Shown here in pieces: positions 53,651 to 63,853 of a stretch of DNA of 64,000 nt (position 1 is its first letter; each line of letters starts with the position of its first letter). The notes beneath the pieces were generated by a model. It did no database searches, was not told the origin of the DNA, and saw only the letters and a list, made by a program, of their open reading frames with translations. The stretch is from Bacillus spongiae (lineage in GTDB: Bacteria; Bacillota; Bacilli; Bacillales; Bacillaceae_K). The stretch lies in assembly GCF_037120725.1 (NCBI RefSeq), contig NZ_JBBAXC010000005.1, forward strand, positions 62,001 to 126,000, given 5' to 3'. A program made the translations under genes and the position numbers.

Positions 53651-55033
53651 TTAATACAATATATGACCAATGACAGTTGCCACAGGTAAAGTGATGAACG
53701 TACGCTGAATAAAAATGATTAAGAGCTCCGAGAAGCGCAAAGGGATTTTAGACTTTAGCAACAATATCCCAATTTCAGACATATAGATGAGCTGTGTTAA
53801 AGACATGACCGCCACAACAAATCTCGTTAATTCACTTTCAATTCCACTACCAAGAACAGCAGGTAAAAACATATCGGCAAAGCCAACAATCATTGCGGGT
53901 GCTGCGGCTTGTGCTTCAGGAAGCTGCAATAACGTAAGAATTGGGACGATTGGGTAGGCTAAAATAGTAAACAACGGCGTATATTCAGCCACAACTAGAG
54001 CTAATGTACCTAGTGCCATAACAAGTGGGATTAAACCAAACCAAATATCCAATACATTTTGAACCCCTTGCTTAAAAATATTTGTAAAACTCTTTACCTG
54101 TTCTGCTTTCTTGATCGCTTGTTCAACACCTGACGCAAAACTAGATTTTCCAGTTGAAACATCTTCATTTATTTGTTTTCCAACAAGTTCATAATAAGTA
54201 TCTTCTTTTCTAGATAATGGAGGAATTCTTGGGCAAATAATGGCGGCTAAACTACCTGCGATAAATACCGTTAAATAAAATGGAACAAACATATGCTCAA
54301 GCCCGATGAACTGGATAATCACGAGACTGAAGGCAATTGATGCAACCGAAAAATTAGTAGCAATCACCGCTGCCTCTCTTTTTGAGTAGTACCCTGCTTC
54401 ATATTGCTTAATCGTAATTAAAACACCTACTGTTCCACTCCCCATCCAAGATGCTACCGCATCAATAGCTGAACGTCCGGGTAATGTAAATAATGGAACC
54501 ATTATTTTTCGCAGCAGCACTCCGATAAAATCCATTAATCCAAACTCTAGTAAAAGGGGCATTAACAGTCCAGCAAATAAAAACCATGTAGTTAAGACTG
54601 GAATGAGAACATTTAACATCGTTCCGCCTGTTACATCAGACCAAACCCATTCAGGACCAATTTCCCATAGAGTAAAACAAGAAAATAGTACTCCTATCAT
54701 CCGAATCATTAACCAAAGATTACTAATATTAAATAAACTATTGAAAAACGGATGCTGGATAATCCATTTCGGCTGAAAACCCTTTGTCAATAAGGAAAAA
54801 ACGATGGACAGAAACATAATCCCCGTCATAAAACTAGGCAAATAGGATAAGAAAACGGAATGTACATATGTAGCAAATACACCAACCCCAATTGTGATCT
54901 CCCCTTGAAATGAAAAAGGGACTAAAAAAAGAAGAACACCTAAAAATGATGGGATAAAAAATCCCCAAAAGCCCTTCTGTAAGATTTGTTCTTTTTCCTC
55001 TAATTTAATATAACTCTCTTTCTCTACGTCCAT
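53651..55033 (-). CDS. YjiH-family membrane protein (nucleoside-recognition/GATE domain)
   Basis: A 460-aa integral membrane protein with about 10 helices. WMGSGTVGVLITIKQYEAGY and the later FADMFLPAVLGSGIESELTR mark the Gate domain of the YjiH family. The family probably transports amino-acid-like solutes, though nucleosides were first proposed. It precedes an aminotransferase gene in the same operon. ATG 55033 follows AAGGAG. Confidence 0.85.
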   Translation of the reverse strand: MDVEKESYIKLEEKEQILQKGFWGFFIPSFLGVLLFLVPFSFQGEITIGVGVFATYVHSVFLSYLPSFMTGIMFLSIVFSLLTKGFQPKWIIQHPFFNSLFNISNLWLMIRMIGVLFSCFTLWEIGPEWVWSDVTGGTMLNVLIPVLTTWFLFAGLLMPLLLEFGLMDFIGVLLRKIMVPLFTLPGRSAIDAVASWMGSGTVGVLITIKQYEAGYYSKREAAVIATNFSVASIAFSLVIIQFIGLEHMFVPFYLTVFIAGSLAAIICPRIPPLSRKEDTYYELVGKQINEDVSTGKSSFASGVEQAIKKAEQVKSFTNIFKQGVQNVLDIWFGLIPLVMALGTLALVVAEYTPLFTILAYPIVPILTLLQLPEAQAAAPAMIVGFADMFLPAVLGSGIESELTRFVVAVMSLTQLIYMSEIGILLLKSKIPLRFSELLIIFIQRTFITLPVATVIGHILY

Positions 55034-55383
55034 TCAGCACACTCCTTATAAAAATTAATGATAATGAATTATTATACATATTAATCTATAATAATCAATG
55101 ATTAAATTTAATATTTATTATTTTTATTCATTTTTATGTATATTGATAGAATTGCATAATTGGACTCTTTTATAAAGGGTTCACTTTTTGGATAGATGAT
55201 TATTCCTGTAGATGGGGTATTTTCAAATAACTTTCATTTTGGAAGAGTCTCAAAATGTATGGGGAAAAAATTATCAAATTTGATTGAAAACAATCACGAC
55301 TATATTCCCAATTATCCGTTTGCCGAGCACCTTTTTTACTAGAATTTCATAAACTATTAAAACATGATAAAGGGGGGAAACTT
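55034..55383. promoter_or_regulatory. AT-rich upstream region of the YjiH operon
   Basis: Extremely AT-rich. Near 55118-55145 the minus strand reads ATACATAAAAATGAATAAAAA, which loosely resembles ArgR/AhrC boxes. The match is imperfect and no confident hexamers can be assigned. Confidence 0.3.
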
Positions 55384-55635
55384 ATGGATATGGCTTTAAT
55401 TCTTCTAAATTTATTTCTTTTTGTGGTTTTCTTATTTTCTGCTACTTTTGCGGTCATTTTATTATTCACAGGATGTTCTAAAGACAGCAATAAATGCTTA
55501 TGCTTTCTTGGTCCCTTCTTAGCCATTGCCGCTGTCGCACTAGCATTAGGACTGATTATTGCTACACTGGAGGTTGAGGTTCAGGTAGCAGAAACATTAC
55601 TATCGTCTGTACCGCTACTTCAAAGCAAATTATAA
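55384..55635 (+). CDS. small two-helix membrane protein
   Basis: An 83-aa protein with two hydrophobic segments (ILLNLFLFVVFLFSATFAVI and LGPFLAIAAVALALGLIIAT) joined by a short cysteine-containing loop CSKDSNKCLC. It starts at ATG 55384 behind AAAGGGGGG. A terminator follows at 55780. Family unknown; a related architecture is at 60867-61091. Confidence 0.55.
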   Translation: MDMALILLNLFLFVVFLFSATFAVILLFTGCSKDSNKCLCFLGPFLAIAAVALALGLIIATLEVEVQVAETLLSSVPLLQSKL

Positions 55636-55779
55636 TAGTACAGCCCTTGTAACATTAAGTGCTACGCTCTTTTTAACTTTGCGACACTATCTCCTATTCA
55701 CATAGTCAATCAGTTCTGGTATTGATCAAATAAATATTGGACAAGTAATACACCCTTCATTAAAGATAGAAGGTTAACA

Positions 55780-55833
55780 TAATCATGTGCCAACCTTTAC
55801 AATTGGATGGCACATGATTATTGTTTTGATTTT
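55780..55833 (+). terminator. intrinsic terminator
   Basis: TAATCATGTGCCA and TGGCACATGATTA form a 13-bp stem, followed by TTGTTTTGATTTT. Confidence 0.75.
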
Positions 55834-55870
55834 GGAATGACACTCCATTCACATTTGGTCAAAAATAATA

Positions 55871-55909
55871 AAAAGAAGCCATTTAAAAAAATTGAAAATG
55901 GCTTCTTTT
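55871..55909 (-). terminator. terminator of copA
   Basis: AAAAGAAGCCATTT and AAATGGCTTCTTTT form a 14-bp stem. On the minus strand it continues TATTATTTTTG. It lies 120 bases after the copA stop codon. Confidence 0.75.
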
Positions 55910-56031
55910 CTAAAAATGATAACAAAGTACATAAAAACTCCCCAATATCCGTCCTTCCATATGAAGGAATTTGATATTGGGGTACTCGGCACATCATTAC
56001 ATCATAGCGATTTCTTTTTCGTTACATCCGT

Positions 56032-58443
56032 TTATAGCTTTATTCTTTGTAAGCGCAACGAATTTAGTACGACTGAAACAGAGCTAAAGGCCATGGCAGC
56101 GCCGGCAACCCATGGGGCGAGCAGCCCGATGGCGGCAATAGGGATACCTAATGTATTATAGGCGAAGGCCCAAAATAGATTTTGCTTAATATTTTTTATT
56201 GTTTTCTTACTCATAAATATACTATCAGCAATGCTGTTTAAATCTCCACGAATTAGGGTGATATCAGCAGCCTCCATTGCAACATCCGTACCCGTTCCAA
56301 TGGCCATTCCAATATCCGCAACGGCTAATGCTGGTGCATCATTTATTCCATCACCAACCATGGCAACCACTTTTCCTTCTTCTTGAAGCTTTAGTACTTC
56401 GTTCGCCTTATCCTCAGGAAGTACTTCTGCGATAACACGATCTACTCCCGCTTCAGAGCCAATCGCTTCTGCTGTCCTTTGATTGTCTCCTGTAATCATC
56501 ACGACTTCGAGTCCCATCTCTTTCAAGCGACTGATCGCCGACTCAGATGTATCCTTAATGGTATCAGCTACCGCCAACATTCCAACGTACTTCCCATTAA
56601 TCGCAACGAGCATGGCTGTTTTACCTTGTTTTTCTAAGCCTTCCATTTCAGATAGAACGTGTTGTATGTCAACACCATTTTGTTTCATCAAGTTTCTTGT
56701 TCCAATTTGGATGGAATCACCCTCAATTTCGGCACGCACACCGTAACCTGGAATCGCTTCAAAATGCTGTGCATCTGCCAGTGGTAGTCCCTTTTCCTCA
56801 ATCCCTTCGACAATTGCCTGTGCGAGAGGATGCTCTGAAGATTTTTCAACAGCACCTACATAGGATAAAAATGTCGTTTCATCGATTGAATCTTCAACTA
56901 ACACGTCCGTTAAGACGGGTTGACCATTCGTTACCGTTCCTGTTTTATCAAGCAATACGGTTGTAATTCGATGAGTCGTTTCTAAATGTTCTCCACCTTT
57001 AAATAAAATTCCATATTCAGCCGCTCGTCCGGACCCCGCCATAATGGAGGTCGGTGTCGCTAAACCAAGTGCACATGGACAGGCAATGACTAATACAGCT
57101 ATTAATTTTTCGATTGCTTCACCAACATTTCCAGGCTCAATCCACACAATCCAAACAATAAAGGTGAGTATCGCAATGACAACAACGATCGGAACAAAAA
57201 TACCTGAGATGTAATCCGCTAGGCGCTGAATTGGCGCTTTCGATCCTTGTGCTTCTTCGACCACTTTAATAATTTGTGCTAGTGCGGTATCCTTCCCTAC
57301 TTTTCGTGCTTTCATTTTTAAAGAACCATTTTTATTCAAAGTGGCGCCAATGACTGCATCCCCAACTGTTTTATCAACAGGGACACTTTCCCCAGTAATC
57401 ATGGATTCATCGATAGCTGTGCGGCCCTCAATAATTTCACCATCAACTGGAATTTTTTCACCAGGCTTTACGACAAGTATATCTCCTTCAACGACTTCTT
57501 CTAATGCAATCGTTTTCTCTTCCCCATCGCGAATCACTAAAGCAGTTTTTGCTTGTAAACCCATCAACTTCTTGATTGCTTCTGATGAACGTCCTTTTGC
57601 TTTTGCTTCAAATAGTTTACCAAGGAGGATTAACGTAATAAGAATGGCACTTGTTTCAAAATACAACTCTACCATACCCTCTGTACGTCCGATTGATTCA
57701 ATCGATAAATATACACTATAGAAGTAAGCAGCCGATGTGCCTAGAGCCACTAATACATCCATGTTGGCGCTTTTATTTTTAAGTGCTTTGTAAGCTCCTA
57801 CATAAAACTGGCGACCGATGATAAATTGGACAGGTGTTGCTAATGCCATTTGAACCCATGGATTCATTAACGCTTCTGGTAAATAAATGAATGACGTAAA
57901 CTCAAAATGACTCACCATCGACCAAAGTAATGGGAGAGAAAGAATAAGAGAAAGAATGAATGTTCGTTTTTGTTTTTCATAAAAACTTTCGCGTTGGTCT
58001 GTTTGTTCATTTCCTTCTTTTATTGTAGCTCCATACCCAAGGCTATCAACTTTTTGAATAATATCCTTCGTGTCAATGATGTCAGGAATATACTCAACCG
58101 TTGCTCGCTCTAAAGCAAGGTTCACATTTGCTTCTGTTACTCCTTCCTGCTTATTTAACACTTTTTCGATTCTTGACGAACAAGCCGCACAGGTCATGCC
58201 CGTAATATCAAATTCTTGTTTTTCTGTTTTCACCTCGTAGCCAAGGTCCTCCACCTTTTTTTTGAAATCAGCTACATCAGCACGCTCTGGATCATATTGA
58301 ATGGTGGCTTTCTCTAATGCAAAATTTACATTGGACTCTTCCACCCCTTCTACCTTATTTAAGCCTTTTCCAATTCGATTGGCACAAGCTGCACAGGTCA
58401 TGCCTGTAATGGGGAGACTGGCTACTTTATTTTCACTACTCAT
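56032..58443 (-). CDS. copA: copper-exporting P1B-type ATPase
   Basis: An 803-aa pump that expels Cu(I) across the membrane. Two N-terminal HMA domains carry [10 protein letters not shown] (Cys17, Cys20) and [10 protein letters not shown]. Eight helices include the ion-binding CPC of VIACPCALG. The phosphorylation site is [10 protein letters not shown], the HP motif is SSEHPLAQA and the hinge is GDGINDAP. A CsoR-type palindrome lies just upstream of its Shine-Dalgarno, so it can be induced on its own. The next genes upstream are copZ and csoR in the same direction. Confidence 0.97.
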   Translation of the reverse strand: MSSENKVASLPITGMTCAACANRIGKGLNKVEGVEESNVNFALEKATIQYDPERADVADFKKKVEDLGYEVKTEKQEFDITGMTCAACSSRIEKVLNKQEGVTEANVNLALERATVEYIPDIIDTKDIIQKVDSLGYGATIKEGNEQTDQRESFYEKQKRTFILSLILSLPLLWSMVSHFEFTSFIYLPEALMNPWVQMALATPVQFIIGRQFYVGAYKALKNKSANMDVLVALGTSAAYFYSVYLSIESIGRTEGMVELYFETSAILITLILLGKLFEAKAKGRSSEAIKKLMGLQAKTALVIRDGEEKTIALEEVVEGDILVVKPGEKIPVDGEIIEGRTAIDESMITGESVPVDKTVGDAVIGATLNKNGSLKMKARKVGKDTALAQIIKVVEEAQGSKAPIQRLADYISGIFVPIVVVIAILTFIVWIVWIEPGNVGEAIEKLIAVLVIACPCALGLATPTSIMAGSGRAAEYGILFKGGEHLETTHRITTVLLDKTGTVTNGQPVLTDVLVEDSIDETTFLSYVGAVEKSSEHPLAQAIVEGIEEKGLPLADAQHFEAIPGYGVRAEIEGDSIQIGTRNLMKQNGVDIQHVLSEMEGLEKQGKTAMLVAINGKYVGMLAVADTIKDTSESAISRLKEMGLEVVMITGDNQRTAEAIGSEAGVDRVIAEVLPEDKANEVLKLQEEGKVVAMVGDGINDAPALAVADIGMAIGTGTDVAMEAADITLIRGDLNSIADSIFMSKKTIKNIKQNLFWAFAYNTLGIPIAAIGLLAPWVAGAAMAFSSVSVVLNSLRLQRIKL

Positions 58444-58456
58444 TATTTAACCCTCC

Positions 58457-58475
58457 TATACCTATATGGGGTATA
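58457..58475. promoter_or_regulatory. CsoR-type operator before copA
   Basis: TATACCTATATGGGGTATA, an imperfect palindrome of the TACC ... GGTA form bound by CsoR proteins. It touches the AGGAGGG ribosome site of copA. Confidence 0.6.
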
Positions 58476-58489
58476 TTTCTTTCCGAAAG

Positions 58490-58511
58490 AAAACCGTGCT
58501 TTTTTTGCACG
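58490..58511 (-). terminator. terminator after copZ
   Basis: CGTGC and GCACG flank seven A residues on the minus strand, followed by GTTTTCTTT. It would end the csoR-copZ transcript before copA. Confidence 0.55.
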
Positions 58512-58548
58512 ATTACTTTCCTCACAAAGTGTCTTACACCTTTTCATC

Positions 58549-58580
58549 CGAGTTCACCTTTCCATAGAAAGGTGAACTCG
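58549..58580. repeat. perfect 14-bp inverted repeat between copZ and copA
   Basis: CGAGTTCACCTTTC and GAAAGGTGAACTCG are separated by only 4 bases (CATA). There is no T-run, so it is more likely an RNA-stabilising hairpin than a terminator. Confidence 0.75.
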
Positions 58581-58591
58581 TTACAAGAAAC

Positions 58592-58813
58592 CTACACGGA
58601 TGCTTTTTTTACATCATAGCCTTGATCATCAATCGTTTCACTAATTTGATTGAGATTTACTTCTGCTTCATTAAAGTCAACATGAACTTTTCCTGCTTTT
58701 AAATCTACTTGTACGGAGTTAACTCCTTTTAATTTCCCAACGCTTCCTTCAATTGCGTTCACACAATGTCCACAAGACATTCCTTCAACATTTAAAATTG
58801 TATTTGCCATCAT
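58592..58813 (-). CDS. copZ: copper chaperone CopZ
   Basis: A 73-aa single HMA-domain protein that carries Cu(I) to CopA and CsoR. The metal site is GMSCGHCVNAIEG (Cys-x-x-Cys), with the usual beta-alpha-beta-beta-alpha-beta order ending DQGYDV. GGAGGG lies 5 bases before ATG 58813. It is 12 bases downstream of csoR, so the two are one transcript. Confidence 0.96.
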   Translation of the reverse strand: MMANTILNVEGMSCGHCVNAIEGSVGKLKGVNSVQVDLKAGKVHVDFNEAEVNLNQISETIDDQGYDVKKASV

Positions 58814-58825
58814 TATTTCCCTCCA

Positions 58826-59182
58826 TTATTTTTTCATTAATTTTTGAACTGTAATCATAAATTCATCTACAATTTCCTCATCGCCATCTTGTATACGCTC
58901 TAGTACACATGTTTTCATATGACCTTCTAATAAAAGCTTAGCGACACTATTTAATGCGGATTGTGTAGCTGAAATTTGTGTAATAACATCATCACAATAC
59001 GTATCTTTTTCAATTAATCCTTTAATCCCGCGAATTTGTCCTTCGATTCGATTCAATCGGGTCACTAAATTTTTTTTAACTGTATCTGAGTGGTGACTCT
59101 TGCGATGACCCTCCATATCACATTGTTCTCCGCCTGCGCAAGATGTATTCACATCTTTATTTGAATCAATGTTTTCCGACAC
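58826..59182 (-). CDS. csoR: copper-sensing repressor CsoR
   Basis: A 118-aa four-helix repressor. The Cu(I) triad is complete: Cys63 (TYCDDV), His88 and Cys92 (LLEGHMKTC). TRLNRIEGQIRGIKGLIEKD is the DNA-binding helix. The N-terminal 35 residues contain extra Cys and His (TSCAGGEQCDMEGHRKSHHS). I start at GTG 59182, which follows GGAGGTGG; the frame is open 34 codons further upstream, but that part overlaps the operator. It represses the operon until copper binds. Confidence 0.95.
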   Translation of the reverse strand: MSENIDSNKDVNTSCAGGEQCDMEGHRKSHHSDTVKKNLVTRLNRIEGQIRGIKGLIEKDTYCDDVITQISATQSALNSVAKLLLEGHMKTCVLERIQDGDEEIVDEFMITVQKLMKK

Positions 59183-59210
59183 CTTACCACCTCCGTTAAA
59201 TATAATATAC

Positions 59211-59229
59211 CATACCCTCCGAGGGTATG
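59211..59229. promoter_or_regulatory. CsoR operator of csoR-copZ
   Basis: CATACCC-TCCGA-GGGTATG, a perfect 7-bp inverted repeat of the known CsoR type. A TATAATAT stretch lies next to it, between the operator and the csoR start (59194-59210). Confidence 0.85.
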
Positions 59230-59430
59230 CAACATGAAAATTAAAAATAGTAAAGCCTATTTTCAAGGGCCTGCTGTTAACCATTGTTAACTACTAGGCC
59301 CTTTCTTTCTAACACTTACCGAATAGTAAATACCTTCACTGTATTTGAGTGTAACTTACCTGAAGAAAATGTATTCCCAGCTTTATATGGGTCAATGTGT
59401 TCGGACAACTTAACATTTATTATAGTATAC

Positions 59431-59449
59431 TATACCTACCGAGGGTATG
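59431..59449. promoter_or_regulatory. third CsoR-type palindrome, without an intact target gene
   Basis: TATACCTACCGAGGGTATGG repeats the operator core (ATACCxxCCGAGGGTAT). It lies 200 bases upstream of the csoR operator and near the end of the oxidase gene. The minus-strand sequence after it (59410-59310) contains a short protein-like frame but no start. Confidence 0.65.
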
Positions 59450-59477
59450 GGAATATAAGTGTTTTAACAATTTTTGA

Positions 59478-60593
59478 TCATGATATAGAATCTTCAACAG
59501 AATAATCCTCAGGTCGTAATGTTGTTTTTTCGCCCGTCGCTAATTTCGCTAACTCTGCTCCTAAAAAGGGACCTGCCGTTAATCCTGACGCACCAAGACC
59601 ATTGCCAACTAACAAACCTTTTCTTCCTGGCACTTCACCGAAAACAGGTAAGAAATCAGGTGTATGTGGTCGAAAACCTACTCTTGTTTCAACAATCGTA
59701 CTGTCCGTTAGTTCAGGTGCGACTAACAGCGCTTTATGTAGGACCTCATGTACTCCGCCTGCTGTTACTCGTTGATCAAATCCTTTATTGTCTTCATGAG
59801 TAGCACCAATGACCACCCTACCCTTATCAAAAGCTAATAAATACTGATTAGTAGGTGGCATAACAACAGGCCACTCACTTGTATCTGTCTCTGGTATTTC
59901 TAAATGGATAATTTGTGCTTTTTGTGCAGCTACTTGGAAGGTAAGGTTATGGGGCTTCAGCAATTGTTTTGCCCATGCTCCTGCTGTAACGATAACGGAA
60001 TCTGCCATTATATTCTCATTTTCTACCTGCACGCCAATAACGTTAGTTTGTTCAAAAAGAAGCTGAGCATCCTTGTTAATCAGTACGGCTCCTTTCTTTT
60101 GTGCCGCACGGAGTAGAGATTGTTTTAAAGCACGACCATCAACTCGAGCGGCACCGCTAATGAACACAGCTGCGTATTCATCTGACAAAGGTGGAAACAT
60201 TTCCTTCGTTTCCTCTTTCGATAACCGTCGAATGTCCCCCATTTCAGGTGCGTCTTCCTTTCGTTTAAGGGTACGCGCCATCATTTTTTCTAATCTTTCT
60301 TCATCTGTATGGATACTAATGGCACCGACTTGTTGATAACCCGTTTCCTCTTCGCCCTCTTTCTTTAATTCTTCTATTAGCTGCGGATAAAATTTAGCTC
60401 CATGCTTTACAAGGTTGTACCAACGCTTGTTTCTTCGTTGTGAAATCCATGGACAAACAATACCAGCAGCAGCATCTGTTGCCTGACCTTTATCTTCACG
60501 ATCAATAATGGTCACTTCGGCACCAGCCTTCGCGAGATGGTATGCCGTTGAGGCCCCAAGAATCCCTGCACCTATAACAATATATCTCTTCAT
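59478..60593 (-). CDS. FAD-dependent amino-acid oxidase/dehydrogenase (DadA/glycine-oxidase type)
   Basis: A 371-aa flavoprotein. YIVIGAGILGASTAYHLAKA is the FAD-binding G-x-G-x-x-G site. RVVIGATHEDNKGFD and RVGFRPHTPDFLPVFGEVPG are the conserved C-terminal flavin segments, and LLVGNGLGASGLTAGPFLGA closes the fold. It oxidises D-amino acids or glycine; the electron acceptor is unknown. I choose ATG 60593, 6 bases after AAAGGTG. It is convergent with no nearby gene and not part of the copper operon. Confidence 0.88.
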   Translation of the reverse strand: MKRYIVIGAGILGASTAYHLAKAGAEVTIIDREDKGQATDAAAGIVCPWISQRRNKRWYNLVKHGAKFYPQLIEELKKEGEEETGYQQVGAISIHTDEERLEKMMARTLKRKEDAPEMGDIRRLSKEETKEMFPPLSDEYAAVFISGAARVDGRALKQSLLRAAQKKGAVLINKDAQLLFEQTNVIGVQVENENIMADSVIVTAGAWAKQLLKPHNLTFQVAAQKAQIIHLEIPETDTSEWPVVMPPTNQYLLAFDKGRVVIGATHEDNKGFDQRVTAGGVHEVLHKALLVAPELTDSTIVETRVGFRPHTPDFLPVFGEVPGRKGLLVGNGLGASGLTAGPFLGAELAKLATGEKTTLRPEDYSVEDSIS

Positions 60594-60602
60594 ATAACAC
60601 AC

Positions 60603-60866
60603 CTTTTTCTATTGTAAGACTGCTTTTATTTTACAAGATTATTGACCTTGTCTCAATCATCAACCATTCGTGACTTTTCGTATTGGAACGAAGATGCTAG
60701 TAATATTGTTGAGCATATCCTTTTATTACTGTATGGGTCTTTTTCGAAATGAATGTTTCTTCCTACTAAGTTAACTCATCCTGGAATATAGAAAGAAATA
60801 TTGCAGTGAAAAAAATAGCCAGAAAAAACGCCCGTTCTCATTCTCGAGATTGGACGCTTTTGTATT
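60603..60866. other. intergenic with a hairpin
   Basis: No gene is seen. An imperfect stem AAACGCCCGTTCTC ... GAGATTGGACGCTTTT at about 60825-60858 ends in T residues and may terminate transcription. Confidence 0.4.
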
Positions 60867-61465
<599 letters not shown>

Positions 61466-62476
61466 ATGAACAGCTTAAGTTACCACTTTCCATTTAAAGA
61501 AATATGTAATCAATGTCAACTTGGTGAGTTAATCGATGCTCCTATACCGATTTCAGGTGGACTTTTACATAAAATGTATAGATTGAACACTACAAAAGGA
61601 CAATATGCCATTAAATTATTGAATCCACAAATTATGCAAAGACCAATGGCTAGGCAAAATTATCTTCATTCAGAACAAATTGCCCATTTTGTCTCAAGTC
61701 ATATCCCTTCTTTACCAGCACTTAAACTGAATGGGGCTTTCCTACACAGAATGGAAGATCAGTTCTACCTTGTGTTCAATTGGATAAATGGGGTTAGTTT
61801 AAAACAGAATGAAATTAAGCAAAAGCATTGTGACCTAATGGGAGGGATTCTTGCCGATATCCATAAGACAGATTTTTCAACGCTTGGAATATTACATAAC
61901 CAAATAAATAATCGAAAACTAATAGATTGGAATGGCTTTTTACTAAAAGGACAAGAAAAACAAACAACTTGGCGAAATCTACTAGCTAAAAACATGGATA
62001 AGCTATATGAATGGGATGCAATGGCCAAAAAAGCATCGAGCCTACTTTCATCAAATATGGTCCTCAGCCATCGGGATTTAGATTCAAAGAACGTAATGTG
62101 GACTGGAGGCAATCCAGTTCTCATCGATTGGGAATCAGCGGGCTATATAAATCCAATGCAAGACTTAGTAGAAACTGCGATTTACTGGTCTGGACATGAA
62201 AAAGGCGAAATTGATAAAACAAGATTTCTTGCCTTTATTAGTGGATATAAAAGGAGCGTAGATAAGCTTCATGCAGATTGGACAATTGTTTTAAACAATG
62301 GTTTTTTAGGCAAATTAGAGTGGTTAGAATATAATTTAAAACGAGCTTTATGGATTGAGTGCACAGACGATGAAGAACAGAAGCTTGGCACTCGTCAAGT
62401 GACCGAAACCATAAATGAATTACAGCATTATGCCAAAGCTATTCCTCAATTAGTAAATTGGCTGAATGAGACATAA
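61466..62476 (+). CDS. aminoglycoside-phosphotransferase-fold kinase
   Basis: A 336-aa kinase. VLSHRDLDSKNVMWTGGNPV is the catalytic loop with Asp and Asn, and LIDWESAGYINPMQDLVETA the metal-binding Asp. QYAIKLLNPQIMQRPMARQN is the ATP-binding lysine region. Substrate unknown; the same fold phosphorylates aminoglycosides, choline, thiamine and others. AAGGAGATG precedes ATG 61466. Monocistronic with its own terminator. It is not closely related to the APH-like protein of the fatty-acid operon. Confidence 0.85.
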   Translation: MNSLSYHFPFKEICNQCQLGELIDAPIPISGGLLHKMYRLNTTKGQYAIKLLNPQIMQRPMARQNYLHSEQIAHFVSSHIPSLPALKLNGAFLHRMEDQFYLVFNWINGVSLKQNEIKQKHCDLMGGILADIHKTDFSTLGILHNQINNRKLIDWNGFLLKGQEKQTTWRNLLAKNMDKLYEWDAMAKKASSLLSSNMVLSHRDLDSKNVMWTGGNPVLIDWESAGYINPMQDLVETAIYWSGHEKGEIDKTRFLAFISGYKRSVDKLHADWTIVLNNGFLGKLEWLEYNLKRALWIECTDDEEQKLGTRQVTETINELQHYAKAIPQLVNWLNET

Positions 62477-62529
62477 TAGCTTCAGCTTGGTGAAAAATAA
62501 GAGATAATGCTAAGAGAACTACAACCTCC

Positions 62530-62566
62530 AAAGGGAATCAACTTCGTCGTTGAATCCCTTTTTGTT
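62530..62566 (+). terminator. intrinsic terminator
   Basis: AAAGGGAATCAAC and GTTGAATCCCTTT pair with one mismatch, followed by TTG. It lies about 55 bases after the kinase gene. Confidence 0.75.
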
Positions 62567-62574
62567 GTTAGTAT

Positions 62575-62790
62575 GGAATAAAGTTTGATCTAAAACATCT
62601 TATAAACAGTAGTAATATCGCTATCCAAAAGAATCGATTTTGAAAAAAAGAATGATTAAAATGCATTCTTCTTCAGAAGATTCAATGTGACTTTTATAAT
62701 AAAGATTGATCATTTTCTACCTTTGTTATTCGATAATCACCCTTTTGACCAAGACTTGTATTCGAGATAATTTGTATAATGTTCTTTAAT
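62575..62790. repeat. dispersed hairpin repeat, copy B2
   Basis: It aligns with 8580-8790 over about 200 bases. The hairpin AAGAATCGATTTTG ... AAAATGCATTCTT resembles the hairpin of A1/A2. The far end has GAxCAAGACTTGTATTCGAGATAA and then AATTAAAGCGCCC, a motif also found at 2524-2534. Confidence 0.65.
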
Positions 62791-62817
62791 TAAAGCGCCC
62801 TATTCGTTGAAGATAAA

Positions 62818-63309
62818 TTATTTTTGCCTTAAAGCATAATCAAGTATCTCTTGGTATAATTCGTTCCAATCATGATAAGTTTTCGTTACCTCACTTGGAT
62901 TGATAAGAACTCTTTCAGCTGACTCATTTATAGCTTTAAAGTGATGAAATTGGTCAATGTTCATACGATAAAAAACTTGATAGCCTACTTTTGGATACGG
63001 GCTATTTTCATTCCATTCTGGATTTTCATTATGGTCAACGATAATATGACCTAAAAGAGAGCAGCTGCCTGTAACATATCCTTCTTCATATACTTCACGT
63101 TTTAAACATTCTTCGGGAGTCTCCTCTTCTTCAATATGACCCCCAGGAAAATCCCATCCTCGATGATTTAAATTCACCAATAATAGCTTATCATCCTTAA
63201 AACAAAATCCGTGAACACTTGTTATTAATTCTCTTGGTGGGATTTTTTTATCAGGTATCCAAGTCAACTTCACTTTTGCTTTTCCCCAGTTCACATATGT
63301 TGTAGCCAT
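62818..63309 (-). CDS. Nudix hydrolase
   Basis: A 163-aa Nudix protein. The box is GGHIEEEETPEECLKREVYEEG with all key glutamates (near residues 56-77). TSVHGFCFKDDKLLLVNLNH precedes it. Substrate unknown. It is downstream of the SUKH gene in the same direction (52 bases) and faces repeat copy B2. GAGGAGAG lies before ATG 63309. It is an intact counterpart of the dead Nudix gene at 50040, though not its copy. Confidence 0.9.
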   Translation of the reverse strand: MATTYVNWGKAKVKLTWIPDKKIPPRELITSVHGFCFKDDKLLLVNLNHRGWDFPGGHIEEEETPEECLKREVYEEGYVTGSCSLLGHIIVDHNENPEWNENSPYPKVGYQVFYRMNIDQFHHFKAINESAERVLINPSEVTKTYHDWNELYQEILDYALRQK

Positions 63310-63361
63310 ATTATCTCTCCTCTTATAAACCTAATCCCCTTCAACTCTACTGCCAAATTGC

Positions 63362-63853
63362 TTAATATAGATCATCATACGCATCGCCTAAACTTGTAAA
63401 ATTCTTCTCAAGCCAATAGAAATTTTGACCTCGGTTCTTTAAAAGTAATTCTAATAATTGGGTAAAAGAAGTTGCAATGATAGAGCAATCTCCAACTACA
63501 CCATGTCTATCCCAAAAGCTATCGTAACATCTTCCAAAGCGTTCTGAATTAAGATCAACAGTAATATAATCGTTATTTTTATCCGAACCAATTATGTACC
63601 ATTCACAGGATATATCATATTCTCCTCTTTCTCCTATAATAATAGGATTTGCCAATTCAAACTTATTGGGTGAAGAAATAGAAATACTGTATTCACTAGT
63701 AATAAATAAATCTATTCCACCACAAATGTTGTAGAACTCCGTAATATCGTTTGGTAATACATGAATCTCTTCTAATTTAGGTGTACCACCTGGTGGATGT
63801 ACAATACAATTGGGGAGACTTTTTAATTCCTGAACCAATTCTTGTATCCTCAT
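63362..63853 (-). CDS. SMI1/KNR4 (SUKH) family protein
   Basis: A 163-aa protein. LPNDITEFYNICGGIDLFIT is the SUKH core (P-x-x-x-x-x-x-x-x-x-G-G), and WYIIGSDKNNDYITVDLNSE and RCYDSFWDRHGVVGD follow, typical of the family. SUKH proteins act mostly as immunity proteins against secreted nuclease or other toxins. No toxin gene is visible up to the right edge. The ribosome site (GGATGTG) is weak. Confidence 0.8.
   Translation of the reverse strand: MRIQELVQELKSLPNCIVHPPGGTPKLEEIHVLPNDITEFYNICGGIDLFITSEYSISISSPNKFELANPIIIGERGEYDISCEWYIIGSDKNNDYITVDLNSERFGRCYDSFWDRHGVVGDCSIIATSFTQLLELLLKNRGQNFYWLEKNFTSLGDAYDDLY

Noticed and set aside
59284-59505. 73-codon plus-strand frame through the third CsoR box
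   Set aside because: No ribosome site; it crosses an operator and runs into the end of the oxidase gene.
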